Positions 1 through 9,727 of a stretch of DNA of 64,000 bases are shown in pieces; within the stretch, counting starts at the first letter, position 1, and the number at the start of each line of letters is the position of its first letter. The translations under genes and the position numbers were made by a program. The notes beneath the pieces were generated by a model, which saw only the letters and a program-made list of their open reading frames with translations, had not been told where the DNA came from and did no database searches. This stretch comes from Pseudomonadota bacterium (GTDB lineage: Bacteria; Pseudomonadota; Gammaproteobacteria; Pseudomonadales; Oleiphilaceae): NCBI GenBank assembly GCA_002747395.1, contig PDPE01000027.1, positions 62,001 to 126,000 on the forward strand, written 5' to 3'.

Positions 1-132
1 GTCATAGTCAAGACGACCACAAACGTATAGCCCTTTTTCATTTATATACCTGGCCAGTGTGTCCCGACCTTGAGAATCGGTAAACTGGGAAAGCATGTTG
101 CAAGGTTTGTTAAACAGAATGATCTGCGGCAT
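1..132 (-). CDS. rluE: 23S rRNA pseudouridine synthase RluE, N-terminal part (cut by window edge)
   Basis: Only the first 44 codons are present; the gene runs leftward past base 1. The visible protein starts MPQIILFNKP and continues through QFTDSQGR and an end reading CGRLDYD. This is the N-terminus of the RluE/RsuA-like pseudouridine synthases, in which the GRLD-type motif holds the catalytic aspartate. RluE modifies one uridine of 23S rRNA. I chose the ATG at 132 because the conserved ILFNKP segment follows at once; no strong ribosome site is visible. rluE next to the icd/cspD/clpS region is typical of gammaproteobacteria, although icd itself is not between rluE and cspD here. A sibling RsuA-family enzyme is possible because the catalytic core is mostly outside the window. 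Confidence 0.8.
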   Translation of the reverse strand, partial: MPQIILFNKPCNMLSQFTDSQGRDTLARYINEKGLYVCGRLDYD

Positions 133-176
133 AAGGGAGCACTTGCAAATCGGGTAGAATCGGGCAAAGCCGGCTC

Positions 177-216
177 CATATCCCTGTATGATGGGATTCA
201 GGCATACAGGGATATG
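177..216. repeat. Perfect 14-bp inverted repeat between cspD and rluE
   Basis: Bases 177-190 and 203-216 are exact reverse complements (arm catatccctgtatg) around a 12-base loop. The element sits about 45 bases upstream of the rluE start on the minus strand. No T-run follows it on either strand, so it does not look like a standard intrinsic terminator. It could be an operator, a leader hairpin of rluE, or a dispersed palindromic repeat. Confidence 0.7.
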
Positions 217-255
217 AAAACAGGCAGACTGCCAGACGCACCCCGAAAGGGAAAG

Positions 256-278
256 CGACCCGTTTGGGTTCCGGGTCG
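256..278 (-). terminator. Possible terminator after cspD
   Basis: A 7-bp stem (256-262 cgacccg with 272-278 cgggtcg, 9-base loop) lies just past the cspD stop. On the minus strand it is followed by a pyrimidine tract (ctttcccttt). The T-run is broken, so this is a weak call. Confidence 0.35.
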
Positions 279-285
279 ACAGCGT

Positions 286-597
286 TCAGGCGCCTACTGC
301 TTTTTTCGGCCCGAGTTCATACAGGTTGCCGGATACCTCCGTTTGTCCGACCGGTTTATTGTTTGCCTCCAGGTTTGCCGGTTTGCCGGTTTCCAGTGCA
401 GGGAAAATATTGACAGCGTGCATACCTTTGCCGCTCGGCTGTTTTTCAAAGGTCACAGTTTGCCCGGCCTTGAGAGTTCTGTATCCTTCGGTCTGAATGG
501 AAGAGAAGTGAGCGAACAAATCCTCGGATTCGCCATCTTCTATGATGAAGCCATAGCCCTTTGCGTTATTGAACCACTTAACTTTTCCACTTGGCAT
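286..597 (-). CDS. cspD: Cold-shock-domain protein CspD
   Basis: 103 residues. Residues 1-67 form a cold-shock domain with the RNA-binding motifs KGYGFI (13-18) and DLFAHF (26-31); a 36-residue tail rich in Asn, Pro and Gly follows. CspD-type proteins bind single-stranded nucleic acid, and in E. coli CspD slows replication in stationary phase. The extra tail and the position upstream of clpS/clpA, divergently transcribed, fit cspD better than the short csp paralogues. The start at 597 is supported by AAGGGGA eight to nine bases upstream. The tail is longer than in most family members. Length and synteny argue for CspD; its specific role here is inferred. Confidence 0.9.
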   Translation of the reverse strand: MPSGKVKWFNNAKGYGFIIEDGESEDLFAHFSSIQTEGYRTLKAGQTVTFEKQPSGKGMHAVNIFPALETGKPANLEANNKPVGQTEVSGNLYELGPKKAVGA

Positions 598-1085
598 AGT
601 TTGAGTCCCCTTGTCTATTCGCCGGTTGGCAGAATGATTCTAGTTGTTTTTATGAACAGGTTTTTTATTTTTTTCATCAAGTTTTTATTGGCGTCTTGAT
701 GGGGCGCCTCGGTGGTAGTCCCGATTTTATAATTGCCACTCTTACTTTTTACTATTCCACCTGCTTAGTCAAGAGTTGTAACCGGGTTTATCTGCGTATT
801 TGGTGTCAGATTGCTCATTTTGTTCCAGTCATCGCCTGAAAGACTGTATTTTGACGTTTTTTCGTTTATCTTGTTACGGCCTTCAGCCAATTCGCATCTC
901 GATTTTTCCTTGTCTCGCGCTTGGAGTACAATGTAGTCCGAAGCATGGATGCGGAATTTTTTCTTAATATTAGTCCGTCTTTTAAGAATTTCGGGGTATA
1001 ACGAGAAGTATGGGTGGCGTTAATTTCATCCATTTTTCTGCTATTGTGAGTCACTTTGAATATTGGCAAAATATAATTGGATACC
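598..1085. other. 488-bp divergent intergenic region cspD/clpS
   Basis: No convincing coding sequence on either strand. The region is AT-rich, with several T-tracts near cspD, and must hold the divergent promoters of cspD and clpS. The only near-consensus element I can point to is TATAAT at 1072-1077, only 8 bases before the clpS ATG. I recognise no RNA gene here. Confidence 0.5.
1072..1077 (+). promoter_or_regulatory. Candidate -10 box of clpS, very close to the start codon
   Basis: The hexamer is exactly TATAAT. A start point 6-8 bases downstream would fall almost on the clpS ATG at 1086, giving a nearly leaderless mRNA. No good -35 box lies at 16-18 bp (TTGTGA at 1044-1049 is 22 bp away), so this could be chance in AT-rich DNA. 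Confidence 0.25.
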
Positions 1086-1451
1086 ATGAGTAATTTTGAT
1101 AAAAATCTACTAATATTGAATCAGGAAGGGCATGAGAATGGTGAGCCTGATTTCGACCAGGGTGTTGTTGCTCCTCAGAAAAAACCAAAGACCAAAAAAC
1201 CGTCGCTTTTTAACGTGATATTATTGAACGATGATTTCACCCCGATGGACTTTGTGGTCGAGGTGTTAATGAAGTTTTTTGGCATGAATGAAGAAATGGC
1301 AACGCAGGTGATGCTGGTTGTTCATACTCGGGGACGGGCGGTATGTGGTATTTTTACCAGAGATATAGCAGAAACAAAGGCAGCTCTGGTAAACCAGTAT
1401 TCTTCCGATTGTGAGCACCCGTTGCTATGTGAAATTGAAAGAGCAGACTGA
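1086..1451 (+). CDS. clpS: ClpS adaptor for ClpAP
   Basis: 121 residues from the ATG at 1086. ClpS binds N-degron substrates (N-terminal Leu, Phe, Trp, Tyr) and hands them to ClpA. The recognition motif LLNDDFTPMDFV is present around residues 46-57, with the pocket Asn-Asp-Asp at 48-50, after a flexible charged N-terminal extension of about 40 residues. An in-frame TTG at 1077 would add three residues. No clear ribosome site precedes either start. clpA follows after 21 bases, so the two are surely co-transcribed. The two transferases that create N-degrons (bpt, aat) lie just downstream on the other strand, so the whole pathway is clustered. Confidence 0.95.
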   Translation: MSNFDKNLLILNQEGHENGEPDFDQGVVAPQKKPKTKKPSLFNVILLNDDFTPMDFVVEVLMKFFGMNEEMATQVMLVVHTRGRAVCGIFTRDIAETKAALVNQYSSDCEHPLLCEIERAD

Positions 1452-1472
1452 CTTGGTATTAGGGTAACAAAT

Positions 1473-3752
1473 ATGTTGAGTAAAGACCTCGAATTTACAT
1501 TAAATGCAGCATTTAAAAGTGCTCGTGACAAGCGGCACGAATTTATGACTGTAGAGCATTTGTTGCTTGCGCTGCTGGATAATGACGCAGCGACCCGGGT
1601 GTTAAATGCGTGTGGCGCGGATATCCGGAAATTGCGCCAGGAACTGGTTGAATTTGTTGACTCGACCACGCCCCTGATTCCGCCTGATGACAGTGAGCGT
1701 GAAACGCAGCCCACCCTGGGTTTCCAAAGGGTGCTTCAAAGAGCCGTTTTTCACGTACAGTCTTCAGGCAAGAAAGAGGTGACAGGAGCCAACGTACTTG
1801 TTGCCATTTTCAGCGAGCAGGAAAGCCAGGCTGCCTATGTATTGAAAAAACAGAATATTGCCCGTATCGATGTAGTGAATTTTATTTCTCATGGTATTTC
1901 CAGGGTGCCAGGGAACGGCGAGGGTAACTCTTCACCGGAAGCGGCTGACAGCACTGAGGAGAATGCGGATGAAAACGGGGCTGGCAGCCCACTCGAATTG
2001 TACGCATCAAACCTGAATGAGCAGGCACGTAATGGAAGAATCGATCCATTGATTGGTCGTGAAAAAGAAGTAGAACGTGTGATTCAGATTCTTTCCCGCA
2101 GGCGGAAAAACAACCCCTTGCTTGTAGGTGAGGCCGGTGTGGGCAAAACGGCCATCGCCGAGGGTCTGGCCAAACAGATTGTTGAAGAAAATGTTCCCGA
2201 TATCATTGCTGGTGCCGTGGTCTATTCACTGGATCTGGGGGCGCTATTGGCCGGCACCAAGTATCGGGGGGATTTTGAAAAGCGTTTCAAGGCGCTTTTG
2301 GCCGAGTTGAAAAAGCAGGAGCACGCCATCCTGTTTGTTGATGAAATTCACACCATCATAGGTGCCGGGTCGGCTTCTGGCGGGGTAATGGATGCCTCCA
2401 ATCTGTTAAAACCCTTGTTGAGCTCCGGTGGCATCAGGTGCATCGGTTCCACTACGTTTACCGAGTTTCGGGGAATATTTGAAAAAGACAGTGCTCTGGC
2501 GAGACGGTTCCAGAAGATTGACGTTCTGGAGCCTGATGTCGATGATACCTACCTGATTTTGAAGGGCTTGAAGCCCCAGTTTGAGCAGCACCACGAACTC
2601 AAATACACAGACAAGGCGCTCAGGGCCGCCGCAGAGTTGGCCAATAAATATATCTCTGACCGTCATATGCCGGACAAGGCGATTGATGTGATTGATGAAG
2701 CGGGTGCCAGTCAGCGGCTGAGGCCCCAGTCCAAACGTAAGAAAGTCATTGGCGTATCTGCCATAGAGGAAATTGTAGCGAGTATTGCGCGGATTCCGCC
2801 CAAAAGTGTATCGGTTTCTGACAAAGATATCTTGCGTAACATCGAACGTGACCTGAAAATGGTTGTGTTTGGTCAGGATGAGGCGATTACTGCATTGGCT
2901 ACTGCCATCAAACTTGCGAGAGCAGGTTTGAAATCGGCAGACAAGCCGGATGGCGCATTCCTGTTTGCCGGCCCGACAGGTGTCGGTAAAACAGAGGTGA
3001 CCCGGCAACTGGCCAAAGTGCTGGGAGTTGAGCTTGTGCGCTTCGATATGTCGGAATACATGGAGCGTCATACTGTTTCCAGGTTGATTGGTGCACCTCC
3101 CGGGTATGTAGGGTATGACCAGGGAGGACTGTTAACCGAATCAATTACCAAAAATCCCCACTGTGTCTTGTTGCTCGACGAGATAGAGAAAGCGCATCCG
3201 GAGGTATTTAATCTCTTGTTGCAGGTTATGGATCACGGAACCCTGACCGACAACAATGGCAGGAAAGCGGATTTCAGGCACGTGATATTGGTGATGACCA
3301 CCAATGCGGGTGCAGAAATTACCGGTCGGCGTACAATGGGCTTTGCCGAGCAGGATCACAGTACAGACGGAATGGAGGCATTGAACAGGCTGTTTTCTCC
3401 GGAGTTTAGAAATCGTCTGGATTCCATTATTCAATTTGCGCCGTTAAGTCGTACAGTGATTGCTCACGTGGTAGACAAGTTTATTGTCGAGCTTCAAGCG
3501 TTACTGGATGACAAGGGAGTAGTGTTGCATATTGATGAAGAAGCGAAGCTGTGGTTTGCCGATAACGGCTATGACGAAAAAATGGGTGCCAGGCCAATGG
3601 CCAGGCTGATTCAGGAAAAACTCAAAAAGCCGTTGGCAGAGGAAATTCTGTTTGGCGAGCTGTCAGAAGGTGGCGGTGAGGTTCGTATCCTGGTGCGGGA
3701 CGGTGATATCGCTTATGAGTGTGTTCATCACGAGGCCGAGCCGGTCAATTGA
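1473..3752 (+). CDS. clpA: ATP-dependent Clp protease ATPase subunit ClpA
   Basis: 759 residues, the usual ClpA length. Order: double Clp N-domain (about 1-145), acidic linker, first AAA+ module with Walker A GEAGVGKT at 219-226, second AAA+ module with Walker A GPTGVGKT at 500-507, and a C-terminal D2-small domain. There is no ClpB-type coiled-coil middle domain, so this is ClpA. It unfolds substrates and threads them into ClpP, and takes N-degron substrates from ClpS. The start has AGGG ten bases upstream. clpP is not in the window. Nothing looks truncated. Confidence 0.97.
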   Translation: MLSKDLEFTLNAAFKSARDKRHEFMTVEHLLLALLDNDAATRVLNACGADIRKLRQELVEFVDSTTPLIPPDDSERETQPTLGFQRVLQRAVFHVQSSGKKEVTGANVLVAIFSEQESQAAYVLKKQNIARIDVVNFISHGISRVPGNGEGNSSPEAADSTEENADENGAGSPLELYASNLNEQARNGRIDPLIGREKEVERVIQILSRRRKNNPLLVGEAGVGKTAIAEGLAKQIVEENVPDIIAGAVVYSLDLGALLAGTKYRGDFEKRFKALLAELKKQEHAILFVDEIHTIIGAGSASGGVMDASNLLKPLLSSGGIRCIGSTTFTEFRGIFEKDSALARRFQKIDVLEPDVDDTYLILKGLKPQFEQHHELKYTDKALRAAAELANKYISDRHMPDKAIDVIDEAGASQRLRPQSKRKKVIGVSAIEEIVASIARIPPKSVSVSDKDILRNIERDLKMVVFGQDEAITALATAIKLARAGLKSADKPDGAFLFAGPTGVGKTEVTRQLAKVLGVELVRFDMSEYMERHTVSRLIGAPPGYVGYDQGGLLTESITKNPHCVLLLDEIEKAHPEVFNLLLQVMDHGTLTDNNGRKADFRHVILVMTTNAGAEITGRRTMGFAEQDHSTDGMEALNRLFSPEFRNRLDSIIQFAPLSRTVIAHVVDKFIVELQALLDDKGVVLHIDEEAKLWFADNGYDEKMGARPMARLIQEKLKKPLAEEILFGELSEGGGEVRILVRDGDIAYECVHHEAEPVN

Positions 3753-3791
3753 TTGCCTGGGGATAGAAGAAGTGCCTGGCGGGTTCAGGAC

Positions 3792-3824
3792 GAAAAGGGT
3801 GGTTGGCTGTCCCCCCTTTTTTTT
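3792..3824 (+). terminator. Intrinsic terminator of clpSA
   Basis: AAAAGGGTGG pairs, with one mismatch, with the C6/T8 tract at 3811-3824 across a short loop. It lies 40 bases after the clpA stop. The A-rich left arm may make it work on the minus strand for infA too. Confidence 0.55.
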
Positions 3825-3837
3825 GGTTAAAAAATAT

Positions 3838-3879
3838 TGGCCGAAAAGCTTTGGCTGGAAAGTTATGGCGGAAAAGCCG
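3838..3879. repeat. Degenerate tandem repeat, 3 x 14 bp
   Basis: Units at 3838-3851, 3852-3865 and 3866-3879 start tggc and share 9 to 11 of 14 positions. They lie between the clpA terminator and the infA stop. This is one of a series of unrelated short arrays at gene junctions in this window. Confidence 0.5.
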
Positions 3880-3959
3880 AACTGAAATCAGGCGTGCATC
3901 CGGTCTGAAATTCGGTAGTACGGATATGAAAACCCGGATAAAATGCAGTATGCCAGCTG

Positions 3960-4178
3960 CTATTTTGCTCTGTAGACGATGCGACCCTTGCTCAGGTCGT
4001 ACGGCGTCATTTCCACTTTCACCTTATCGCCGGTCAGGATCCTGATGTAGTTTTTTCTCATTTTTCCTGAAATGTGGGCAGTGACAATGTGGCCGTTTTC
4101 CAGTTCGACGCGGAACATTGTATTTGGAAGGGTGTCAACAATGGTACCTTCCATTTCAATTACATCTTCTTTCGACAT
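3960..4178 (-). CDS. infA: Translation initiation factor IF-1
   Basis: 72 residues, a complete IF-1: an S1-like OB fold beginning [15 protein letters not shown] and carrying the conserved [14 protein letters not shown] and GDKV segments. IF-1 occupies the ribosomal A site during initiation. It is the last gene of a minus-strand run trxB-aat-bpt-infA; 147 bases separate it from bpt, so it may have its own promoter. The tRNA-Ser gene often found beside infA in enterobacteria is not visible. Confidence 0.97.
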   Translation of the reverse strand: MSKEDVIEMEGTIVDTLPNTMFRVELENGHIVTAHISGKMRKNYIRILTGDKVKVEMTPYDLSKGRIVYRAK

Positions 4179-4325
4179 TAAGTAAGAACCCCAATGAAAT
4201 AACTTGATCCGGTTTGGACGTTTGATTAATCGCGCGGAAATATACCAGTAAATGACAGAAATTGAAAGCCTCGTGCTCGGGACAAGCCCAGGAAAAACAC
4301 GCGGCCGCCGGTTGCGGTTTCCGGA

Positions 4326-5042
4326 TCAGGTAATCCGGGTCCATTTGCCCCTGGCAAACAACTCAATTGGTCGGAAGTTGATTTTGTAACTCATCTTTTG
4401 GCAGTTTTTTATCCAGTACCCCAGGTATAGATAAGGTTTCCCCATTTTTTTTGTGTATTCAATTTGCCACAGTATGGCGTACTTGCCAGGGCTTATGTTG
4501 TTATAGTCAGGGTCGTAGAAGGTGTAAATCGCTGAAATGCCATCTTGCAGTTGATCAACGACTGCCACTGAAATCAGACAGCCATGTTGCCAAAATTCGA
4601 TAAACTGTGTCGACCTTGGTGTTTCAACAATAAAGGACTCGTATTGCTCTCTCGATGGCGGGTACATATCTCCGTCTTTATGTTTGTGATTGATATAATG
4701 CTCGTATAAACGGTAGTGCTCCTCCCTGAATTCCGGTTGCCTGACTATGGTTTTAGTGTCTTTGTGCTTTTTGGCAAGTCGTTTGTTTGATCTGCTGAAT
4801 GAGTAATCTCTGCACGGTATACGCACAGGCACGCAGGCGGAACAAGTGGCGCAACCCGGTTTATAGTAGTGATTGCCGCTTCGACGAAAGCCGATTCGAG
4901 TCAGGTGTGTATAGGTTTCGTTATCGATCGTTGCGCGAGGGTCAGTGAAAAGGGTGGTGGCTTTTTGATCTGGCAGGTACCCGCACTTGTGTTCAGGGGT
5001 AGTGTAGAAAACCAGATTATGCAGGGGAGGCATGTTTACCAT
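4326..5042 (-). CDS. bpt: Aspartate/glutamate leucyltransferase (Bpt)
   Basis: 238 residues. Bpt moves leucine from Leu-tRNA to proteins with N-terminal Asp or Glu, making them ClpS/ClpAP substrates. Diagnostic parts are the N-terminal ATE domain with the cysteine cluster KPGCATCSACVPVRIP and the C-terminal ATE domain ending YLYLGYWIKNCQKMSYK and FRPIEL. The start at 5042 is well supported by AGGGGGT seven bases upstream; a second ATG lies three codons in. It is 56 bases from aat, with which it forms the N-degron tagging pair. Arginyl-transferase specificity is the family alternative, but bacterial members of this type use Leu. Confidence 0.93.
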   Translation of the reverse strand: MVNMPPLHNLVFYTTPEHKCGYLPDQKATTLFTDPRATIDNETYTHLTRIGFRRSGNHYYKPGCATCSACVPVRIPCRDYSFSRSNKRLAKKHKDTKTIVRQPEFREEHYRLYEHYINHKHKDGDMYPPSREQYESFIVETPRSTQFIEFWQHGCLISVAVVDQLQDGISAIYTFYDPDYNNISPGKYAILWQIEYTKKMGKPYLYLGYWIKNCQKMSYKINFRPIELFARGKWTRIT

Positions 5043-5098
5043 TTATAACCCCCTTCTTTGATAAGAGTGCTCCGGGCGTTGCCGTTGAATGTTTTCGG

Positions 5099-5797
5099 TT
5101 ACCATTCCCAGGTGAGCTCCCATGTGTTTTCTGGTGGTGGTTTTTTGACCTCATTTTTGAGTATAGATAAAAACAGGTTTCTCGGTATGGTTTTACAACC
5201 CATTGTTAACAAATGCTCGTTTTCCAGTTGACAGTCAATTAGGCTGAAACCCCAGCATTCAAGCTGTTTGACCAGATGGACAAAGGCAACTTTGGAGGCA
5301 TTGGTGGCGAGTGAAAACATGGACTCGCCAAAAAAGCAGGGGCCGATTGCGATGCCGTAAAGCCCGCCCACCAGGCGGTCTTCGTGAAATACTTCGAAAG
5401 AATGGCAATGCCCCTCCTGATGCAGTTTGATATAGGCTTGCATCATGGAGCTTGTGATCCAGGTTTCGCTACTGTATCTCCTGGGGGCGGCACAGTGGGA
5501 TATGACCTGCTCGAATTGAGAGTCTATACGGACTTTGTATTGTCTTTTATTGAGGTGTTTTCGCATGGAGCGGGAAATATGCAACTCGTCCGGAATGATG
5601 ATGCAACGGGGGTCAGGCGACCACCACAAGACAGGCTGGCCCCTTTCAAACCAGGGAAATATACCATTGGCGTAGGCGAACAGCAGCCGTGGGATGCTCA
5701 GGTCACCCCCGGCCGCCAACAAACCGTTTGGCTCCTCCATGGCACATTCGGGCCTGGGGAACCAGATATCCTGGTCAAGCCAGATCAACTCTTCCAC
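5099..5797 (-). CDS. aat: Leucyl/phenylalanyl-tRNA-protein transferase
   Basis: 232 residues. Aat adds Leu or Phe to N-terminal Lys or Arg, creating bacterial N-degrons read by ClpS. Family motifs are visible: GLLAAGGDLS, YANGIFPWF, LWWSPDPRCII, HCHSFEVF, LVGGLYGIAIG and FFGESMFS. It lies 12 bases downstream of trxB and 56 bases upstream of bpt on the same strand, consistent with one operon. Full length, nothing unusual. Confidence 0.96.
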   Translation of the reverse strand: MEELIWLDQDIWFPRPECAMEEPNGLLAAGGDLSIPRLLFAYANGIFPWFERGQPVLWWSPDPRCIIIPDELHISRSMRKHLNKRQYKVRIDSQFEQVISHCAAPRRYSSETWITSSMMQAYIKLHQEGHCHSFEVFHEDRLVGGLYGIAIGPCFFGESMFSLATNASKVAFVHLVKQLECWGFSLIDCQLENEHLLTMGCKTIPRNLFLSILKNEVKKPPPENTWELTWEW

Positions 5798-5809
5798 GAG
5801 CGGGCTCGC

Positions 5810-6784
<975 letters not shown>

Positions 6785-6791
6785 TCAATGA

Positions 6792-6808
6792 ATGGCTCCG
6801 ATCGGGAG
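6792..6808 (-). terminator. Small hairpin between the PilZ gene and trxB
   Basis: GGCTCC-GATCG-GGAGCC, a 6-bp stem with a 5-base loop. On the minus strand it is followed by a mixed AT stretch and not a true T-run. It could terminate the PilZ transcript or be a leader hairpin of trxB. Confidence 0.3.
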
Positions 6809-6999
6809 CCGTTAAAATCTGGATAAGCGGTTTTGCGAAATGACAACCCGTCTGAAAATAACATGTACTGTCATCTTTTTCAAAAACCGAATCATTCGGG
6901 AGTGTCACAGGGCAAGAGGTGAAGGCAGGTTTTATCCGGTGGTCCTTGCCCGATACAACCCGGTTTGTTTCGTGGAGGGTATTGTCGCAGTTTTGGGTA

Positions 7000-7608
7000 T
7001 CAGTCAGCCTGAAATTGGCGTTTCGCCAACTGACGGCGCTGTTCTTTGGCCAGAAATCGGGCAATGATTTGCCGAACAGGCTGTTCCGGTTTCTCGAATT
7101 CAAGGCTTAACTGATAAAGCGATTCAGAATTGATTCTCTGACATGCCCTTACCCTGCAAGGGACAAGCAGACCGAGCCGGTCGGGTAACAGGTTGACCCT
7201 GACTCCTACCATAGCCCCTTTTTCAAAGCCGGAAGGGTAAGAAGTGGAAATGCCTCCTTCGCTTATATTGATGCGAGTGGCGGCTTCTTTTCCGTCGATT
7301 TGCTGGTTTTCGAGGAGGATGTGAGCAAGCAGGTCGACTTTTTGGTTAATTACCTGTAAGAATTGCCCGATGTTTTTATCGTTCTCTGAAGCCTGACGGA
7401 TCAAATGGTTTGCCTCCAGGTCAAGAGTGGCCATTTCCGCCCTCAGGTTAAACAGTTGTGAAAGAGCAAACAAATCCTTTAAACTCGCGGGTTGACCGGG
7501 GGTATGCTCTGTTATCGGTTTTATCTCTATAATCGCATCACAAGAGACACGAAAAAATTCCCGTCGATCCGGCTTGCTTGCCAGGTTTTTATCTGATTCG
7601 TTCAACAT
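7000..7608 (-). CDS. PilZ-domain protein with a helical insertion
   Basis: 202 residues from the ATG at 7608; a TTG six codons upstream is possible, and neither has a clear ribosome site. PilZ domains bind cyclic di-GMP through RxxxR and D/NxSxxG motifs. Both are visible, R16-E-F-F-R20 and N114-I-S-E-G-G119, but they stand about 95 residues apart. The space between (about 40-108) is predicted helical and amphipathic. The C-terminal part (130-172) reads as the remaining beta-barrel strands. The protein is cytoplasmic, with no signal or membrane segment. It is divergent from lolC, the position of a hypothetical gene in Pseudomonas. Its partner is unknown. Confidence 0.75.
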   Translation of the reverse strand: MLNESDKNLASKPDRREFFRVSCDAIIEIKPITEHTPGQPASLKDLFALSQLFNLRAEMATLDLEANHLIRQASENDKNIGQFLQVINQKVDLLAHILLENQQIDGKEAATRINISEGGISTSYPSGFEKGAMVGVRVNLLPDRLGLLVPCRVRACQRINSESLYQLSLEFEKPEQPVRQIIARFLAKEQRRQLAKRQFQAD

Positions 7609-7766
7609 ATATCTGGTTGATAGCAATTTATTGTTGATTTATGGCATAGTTTAGCACTTTCTGTGGCCGGCGCAGGCCGATTGCCCCTGTTTAGCCGTTG
7701 TTTGGTTGCATGTTACGGTTATGGCGCATGGTTTTTGTACACTTTTCCTTTGGATAATCATTTCTA

Positions 7767-9008
7767 ATGTATAACCCGTATACTCTTTTTGTTGGTTTGC
7801 GCTACACCTCTGCCAAAAACAAAAATCATTTTATTTCCTTTATTTCGCTCACCTCAATGGTGGGTTTGATGCTGGGTGTTGCCGTATTGATTACGGTTCT
7901 CTCGGTGATGAATGGCTTTGACCGGGAGTTGAAACAGCGAATTCTCGGTATGGTGCCCCATGCGGTAATCAAGAGCTTTGAAAATATTGACGACTGGCAG
8001 GTGATTGATGATCTTGCGACCAGACACCCAAAAGTGATTGCCGCTGCGCCTTTTGTCCAGGCTCAGGGGATGATTACCCACGGGGGGCAGGTGTCAGGTG
8101 TGATGCTTACCGGTATCCTTCCCGAGGAAGAAAAAACCGTATCCATTATTGAGAATCATATTCAGGAAGGCGGTCTCGACGAATTAAAGCCGGGTGAGTT
8201 CGGCATTGTACTGGGAGCAATTATTGCCAGATCATTGCGTGTTAATGTGGGGGACAGGGTGACCATGGTGTTTCCGGAAGCGGCGGTGACCCCGGCCGGT
8301 GTATTCCCCAGGCTTAAACGCTTTACGGTCAAGGGAGTGTTTGAAGTCGGAGCCGAGCTGGATGCCACTCTTGCCATTACCCACCTCGATGATCTGGCCA
8401 GGGTGCTCAGAATGCCGGGCCATGTGCACGGGATTCGTTTAAAGATGACGGATCTTTTTGATGCGCCGAACGTGGCGTGGGAGCTGGCTCGCAACCTGTC
8501 TGAACAGTATTATGCTTCTGACTGGACTCGCACGCATGGAAATCTGTTCCAGGCAATCAGGATGGAAAAGACCATGATCGGGTTGTTACTGATGATGATT
8601 GTTGCTGTAGCGGCATTCAATATTGTATCAACACTGGTTATGGTGGTGACTGATAAACAGTCTGATATCGCCATACTCAGAACAATGGGTGCCAGGCCCT
8701 CTGAAATTATGGCTATTTTCATTGTTCAGGGAGCGGTAATCGGCGTGGTTGGGACTATCGTCGGCACGCTGGCCGGTGTGGCCCTGGCTCTGAATGTCAG
8801 TGACATCATTGCCTGGCTGGAGCGCATCATGGAACACCAGTTTTTATCTGCCGATGTTTATTTCATCAGTTATTTGCCTTCCCAGTTGCAATGGCTGGAT
8901 GTTTTGATTGTATGTGGCTCGGGTTTGACGCTGAGTTTGCTCGCGACTATTTATCCGGCGTACAGAGCATCACGTGTTCAGCCAGCGGAGGCGTTGAGAT
9001 ATGAGTGA
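7767..9008 (+). CDS. lolC: Lipoprotein-releasing permease of the LolC/LolE family (possibly LolF-like)
   Basis: 413 residues with the FtsX/MacB layout: an N-terminal cytoplasmic segment and first membrane helix (about 20-50), a large periplasmic domain, then three C-terminal helices. The periplasmic domain has a hook-like stretch, TPAGVFPRLKRF. The Lol transporter extracts mature lipoproteins from the inner membrane for transfer to LolA. lolD overlaps its end by 8 bases, so translation is coupled. No second permease (lolE) follows; the next gene is DUF2062 on the other strand. The transporter may therefore be a homodimeric LolF-type system, or lolE lies elsewhere. Confidence 0.9.
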   Translation: MYNPYTLFVGLRYTSAKNKNHFISFISLTSMVGLMLGVAVLITVLSVMNGFDRELKQRILGMVPHAVIKSFENIDDWQVIDDLATRHPKVIAAAPFVQAQGMITHGGQVSGVMLTGILPEEEKTVSIIENHIQEGGLDELKPGEFGIVLGAIIARSLRVNVGDRVTMVFPEAAVTPAGVFPRLKRFTVKGVFEVGAELDATLAITHLDDLARVLRMPGHVHGIRLKMTDLFDAPNVAWELARNLSEQYYASDWTRTHGNLFQAIRMEKTMIGLLLMMIVAVAAFNIVSTLVMVVTDKQSDIAILRTMGARPSEIMAIFIVQGAVIGVVGTIVGTLAGVALALNVSDIIAWLERIMEHQFLSADVYFISYLPSQLQWLDVLIVCGSGLTLSLLATIYPAYRASRVQPAEALRYE

Positions 9009-9678
9009 TACGATTTTATCCTGTGAAGGTGTGGAAAAAACCTATGGTGACTCAAAAAACGGTCTGACCATATTCAAACATATCGATTTTTCAATCGGTG
9101 CCGGTGAAACGGTGGCAATCGTGGGCAGTTCCGGTGCGGGTAAAACCACGCTCCTGAATATTCTGGGTGGTCTGGATGCTCCCACCAGTGGTTGTGTAAA
9201 GCTGAATGGTGATGATTTGCAATCTTTGAGCGAAAAACAGCGATGCCAGGTCAGGAATAAACAGCTTGGTTTTGTTTATCAATTTCATCATTTGCTCCAG
9301 GAGTTTACCGCACTTGAAAACGTCTGTATGCCGCTGTTGATTGGTGGCGGGATAAAAGAAGGCAAGTCCAGGGCGGTAGAGCTGCTCGGCAAGGTCGGAC
9401 TGAAAGATCGCCTGACTCACAAGCCGTCTCAGTTGTCCGGTGGTGAGCGTCAGCGAGTGGCGATAGCCAGATCCTTGATCAACAACCCGTCTTGTGTATT
9501 AATGGATGAGCCTACCGGTAATCTTGACGAGGCGACGGCGGACAGTGTCAAGCAACTGTTGTGGCAGCTTACCCGGGATTTTACCACCAGTTTTGTCATG
9601 GTGACCCATGACCCCCGGGTGGCCGACTCTGTTGAAAAAGTCTATCGACTCGAGTCGGGCAATTTGAAACAGACCTGA
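9001..9678 (+). CDS. lolD: Lipoprotein-releasing ABC transporter ATPase LolD
   Basis: 225 residues. Walker A GSSGAGKT at 42-49, ABC signature LSGGE at 145-149, Walker B CVLMDE at 165-170, and a switch histidine in VTHD near the C-terminus. LolD hydrolyses ATP on the cytoplasmic side of the Lol exporter. The ATG lies inside the last codons of the permease gene (8-base overlap), so the two are made together. Length is normal. Confidence 0.95.
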   Translation: MSDTILSCEGVEKTYGDSKNGLTIFKHIDFSIGAGETVAIVGSSGAGKTTLLNILGGLDAPTSGCVKLNGDDLQSLSEKQRCQVRNKQLGFVYQFHHLLQEFTALENVCMPLLIGGGIKEGKSRAVELLGKVGLKDRLTHKPSQLSGGERQRVAIARSLINNPSCVLMDEPTGNLDEATADSVKQLLWQLTRDFTTSFVMVTHDPRVADSVEKVYRLESGNLKQT

Positions 9679-9727
9679 GGGTAACGTCCAGGGTGGACAG
9701 GAGGCCGGGAAACGAGAAAGTGGCTCC

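Noticed and set aside
70..699. 209-residue plus-strand frame over cspD
   Set aside because: Antisense shadow of cspD and rluE; the minus-strand genes have clear family motifs.
3753..3959. Possible tRNA-Ser beside infA, expected from other genomes
   Set aside because: No acceptor stem, anticodon arm or T-loop pattern could be found in this gap.
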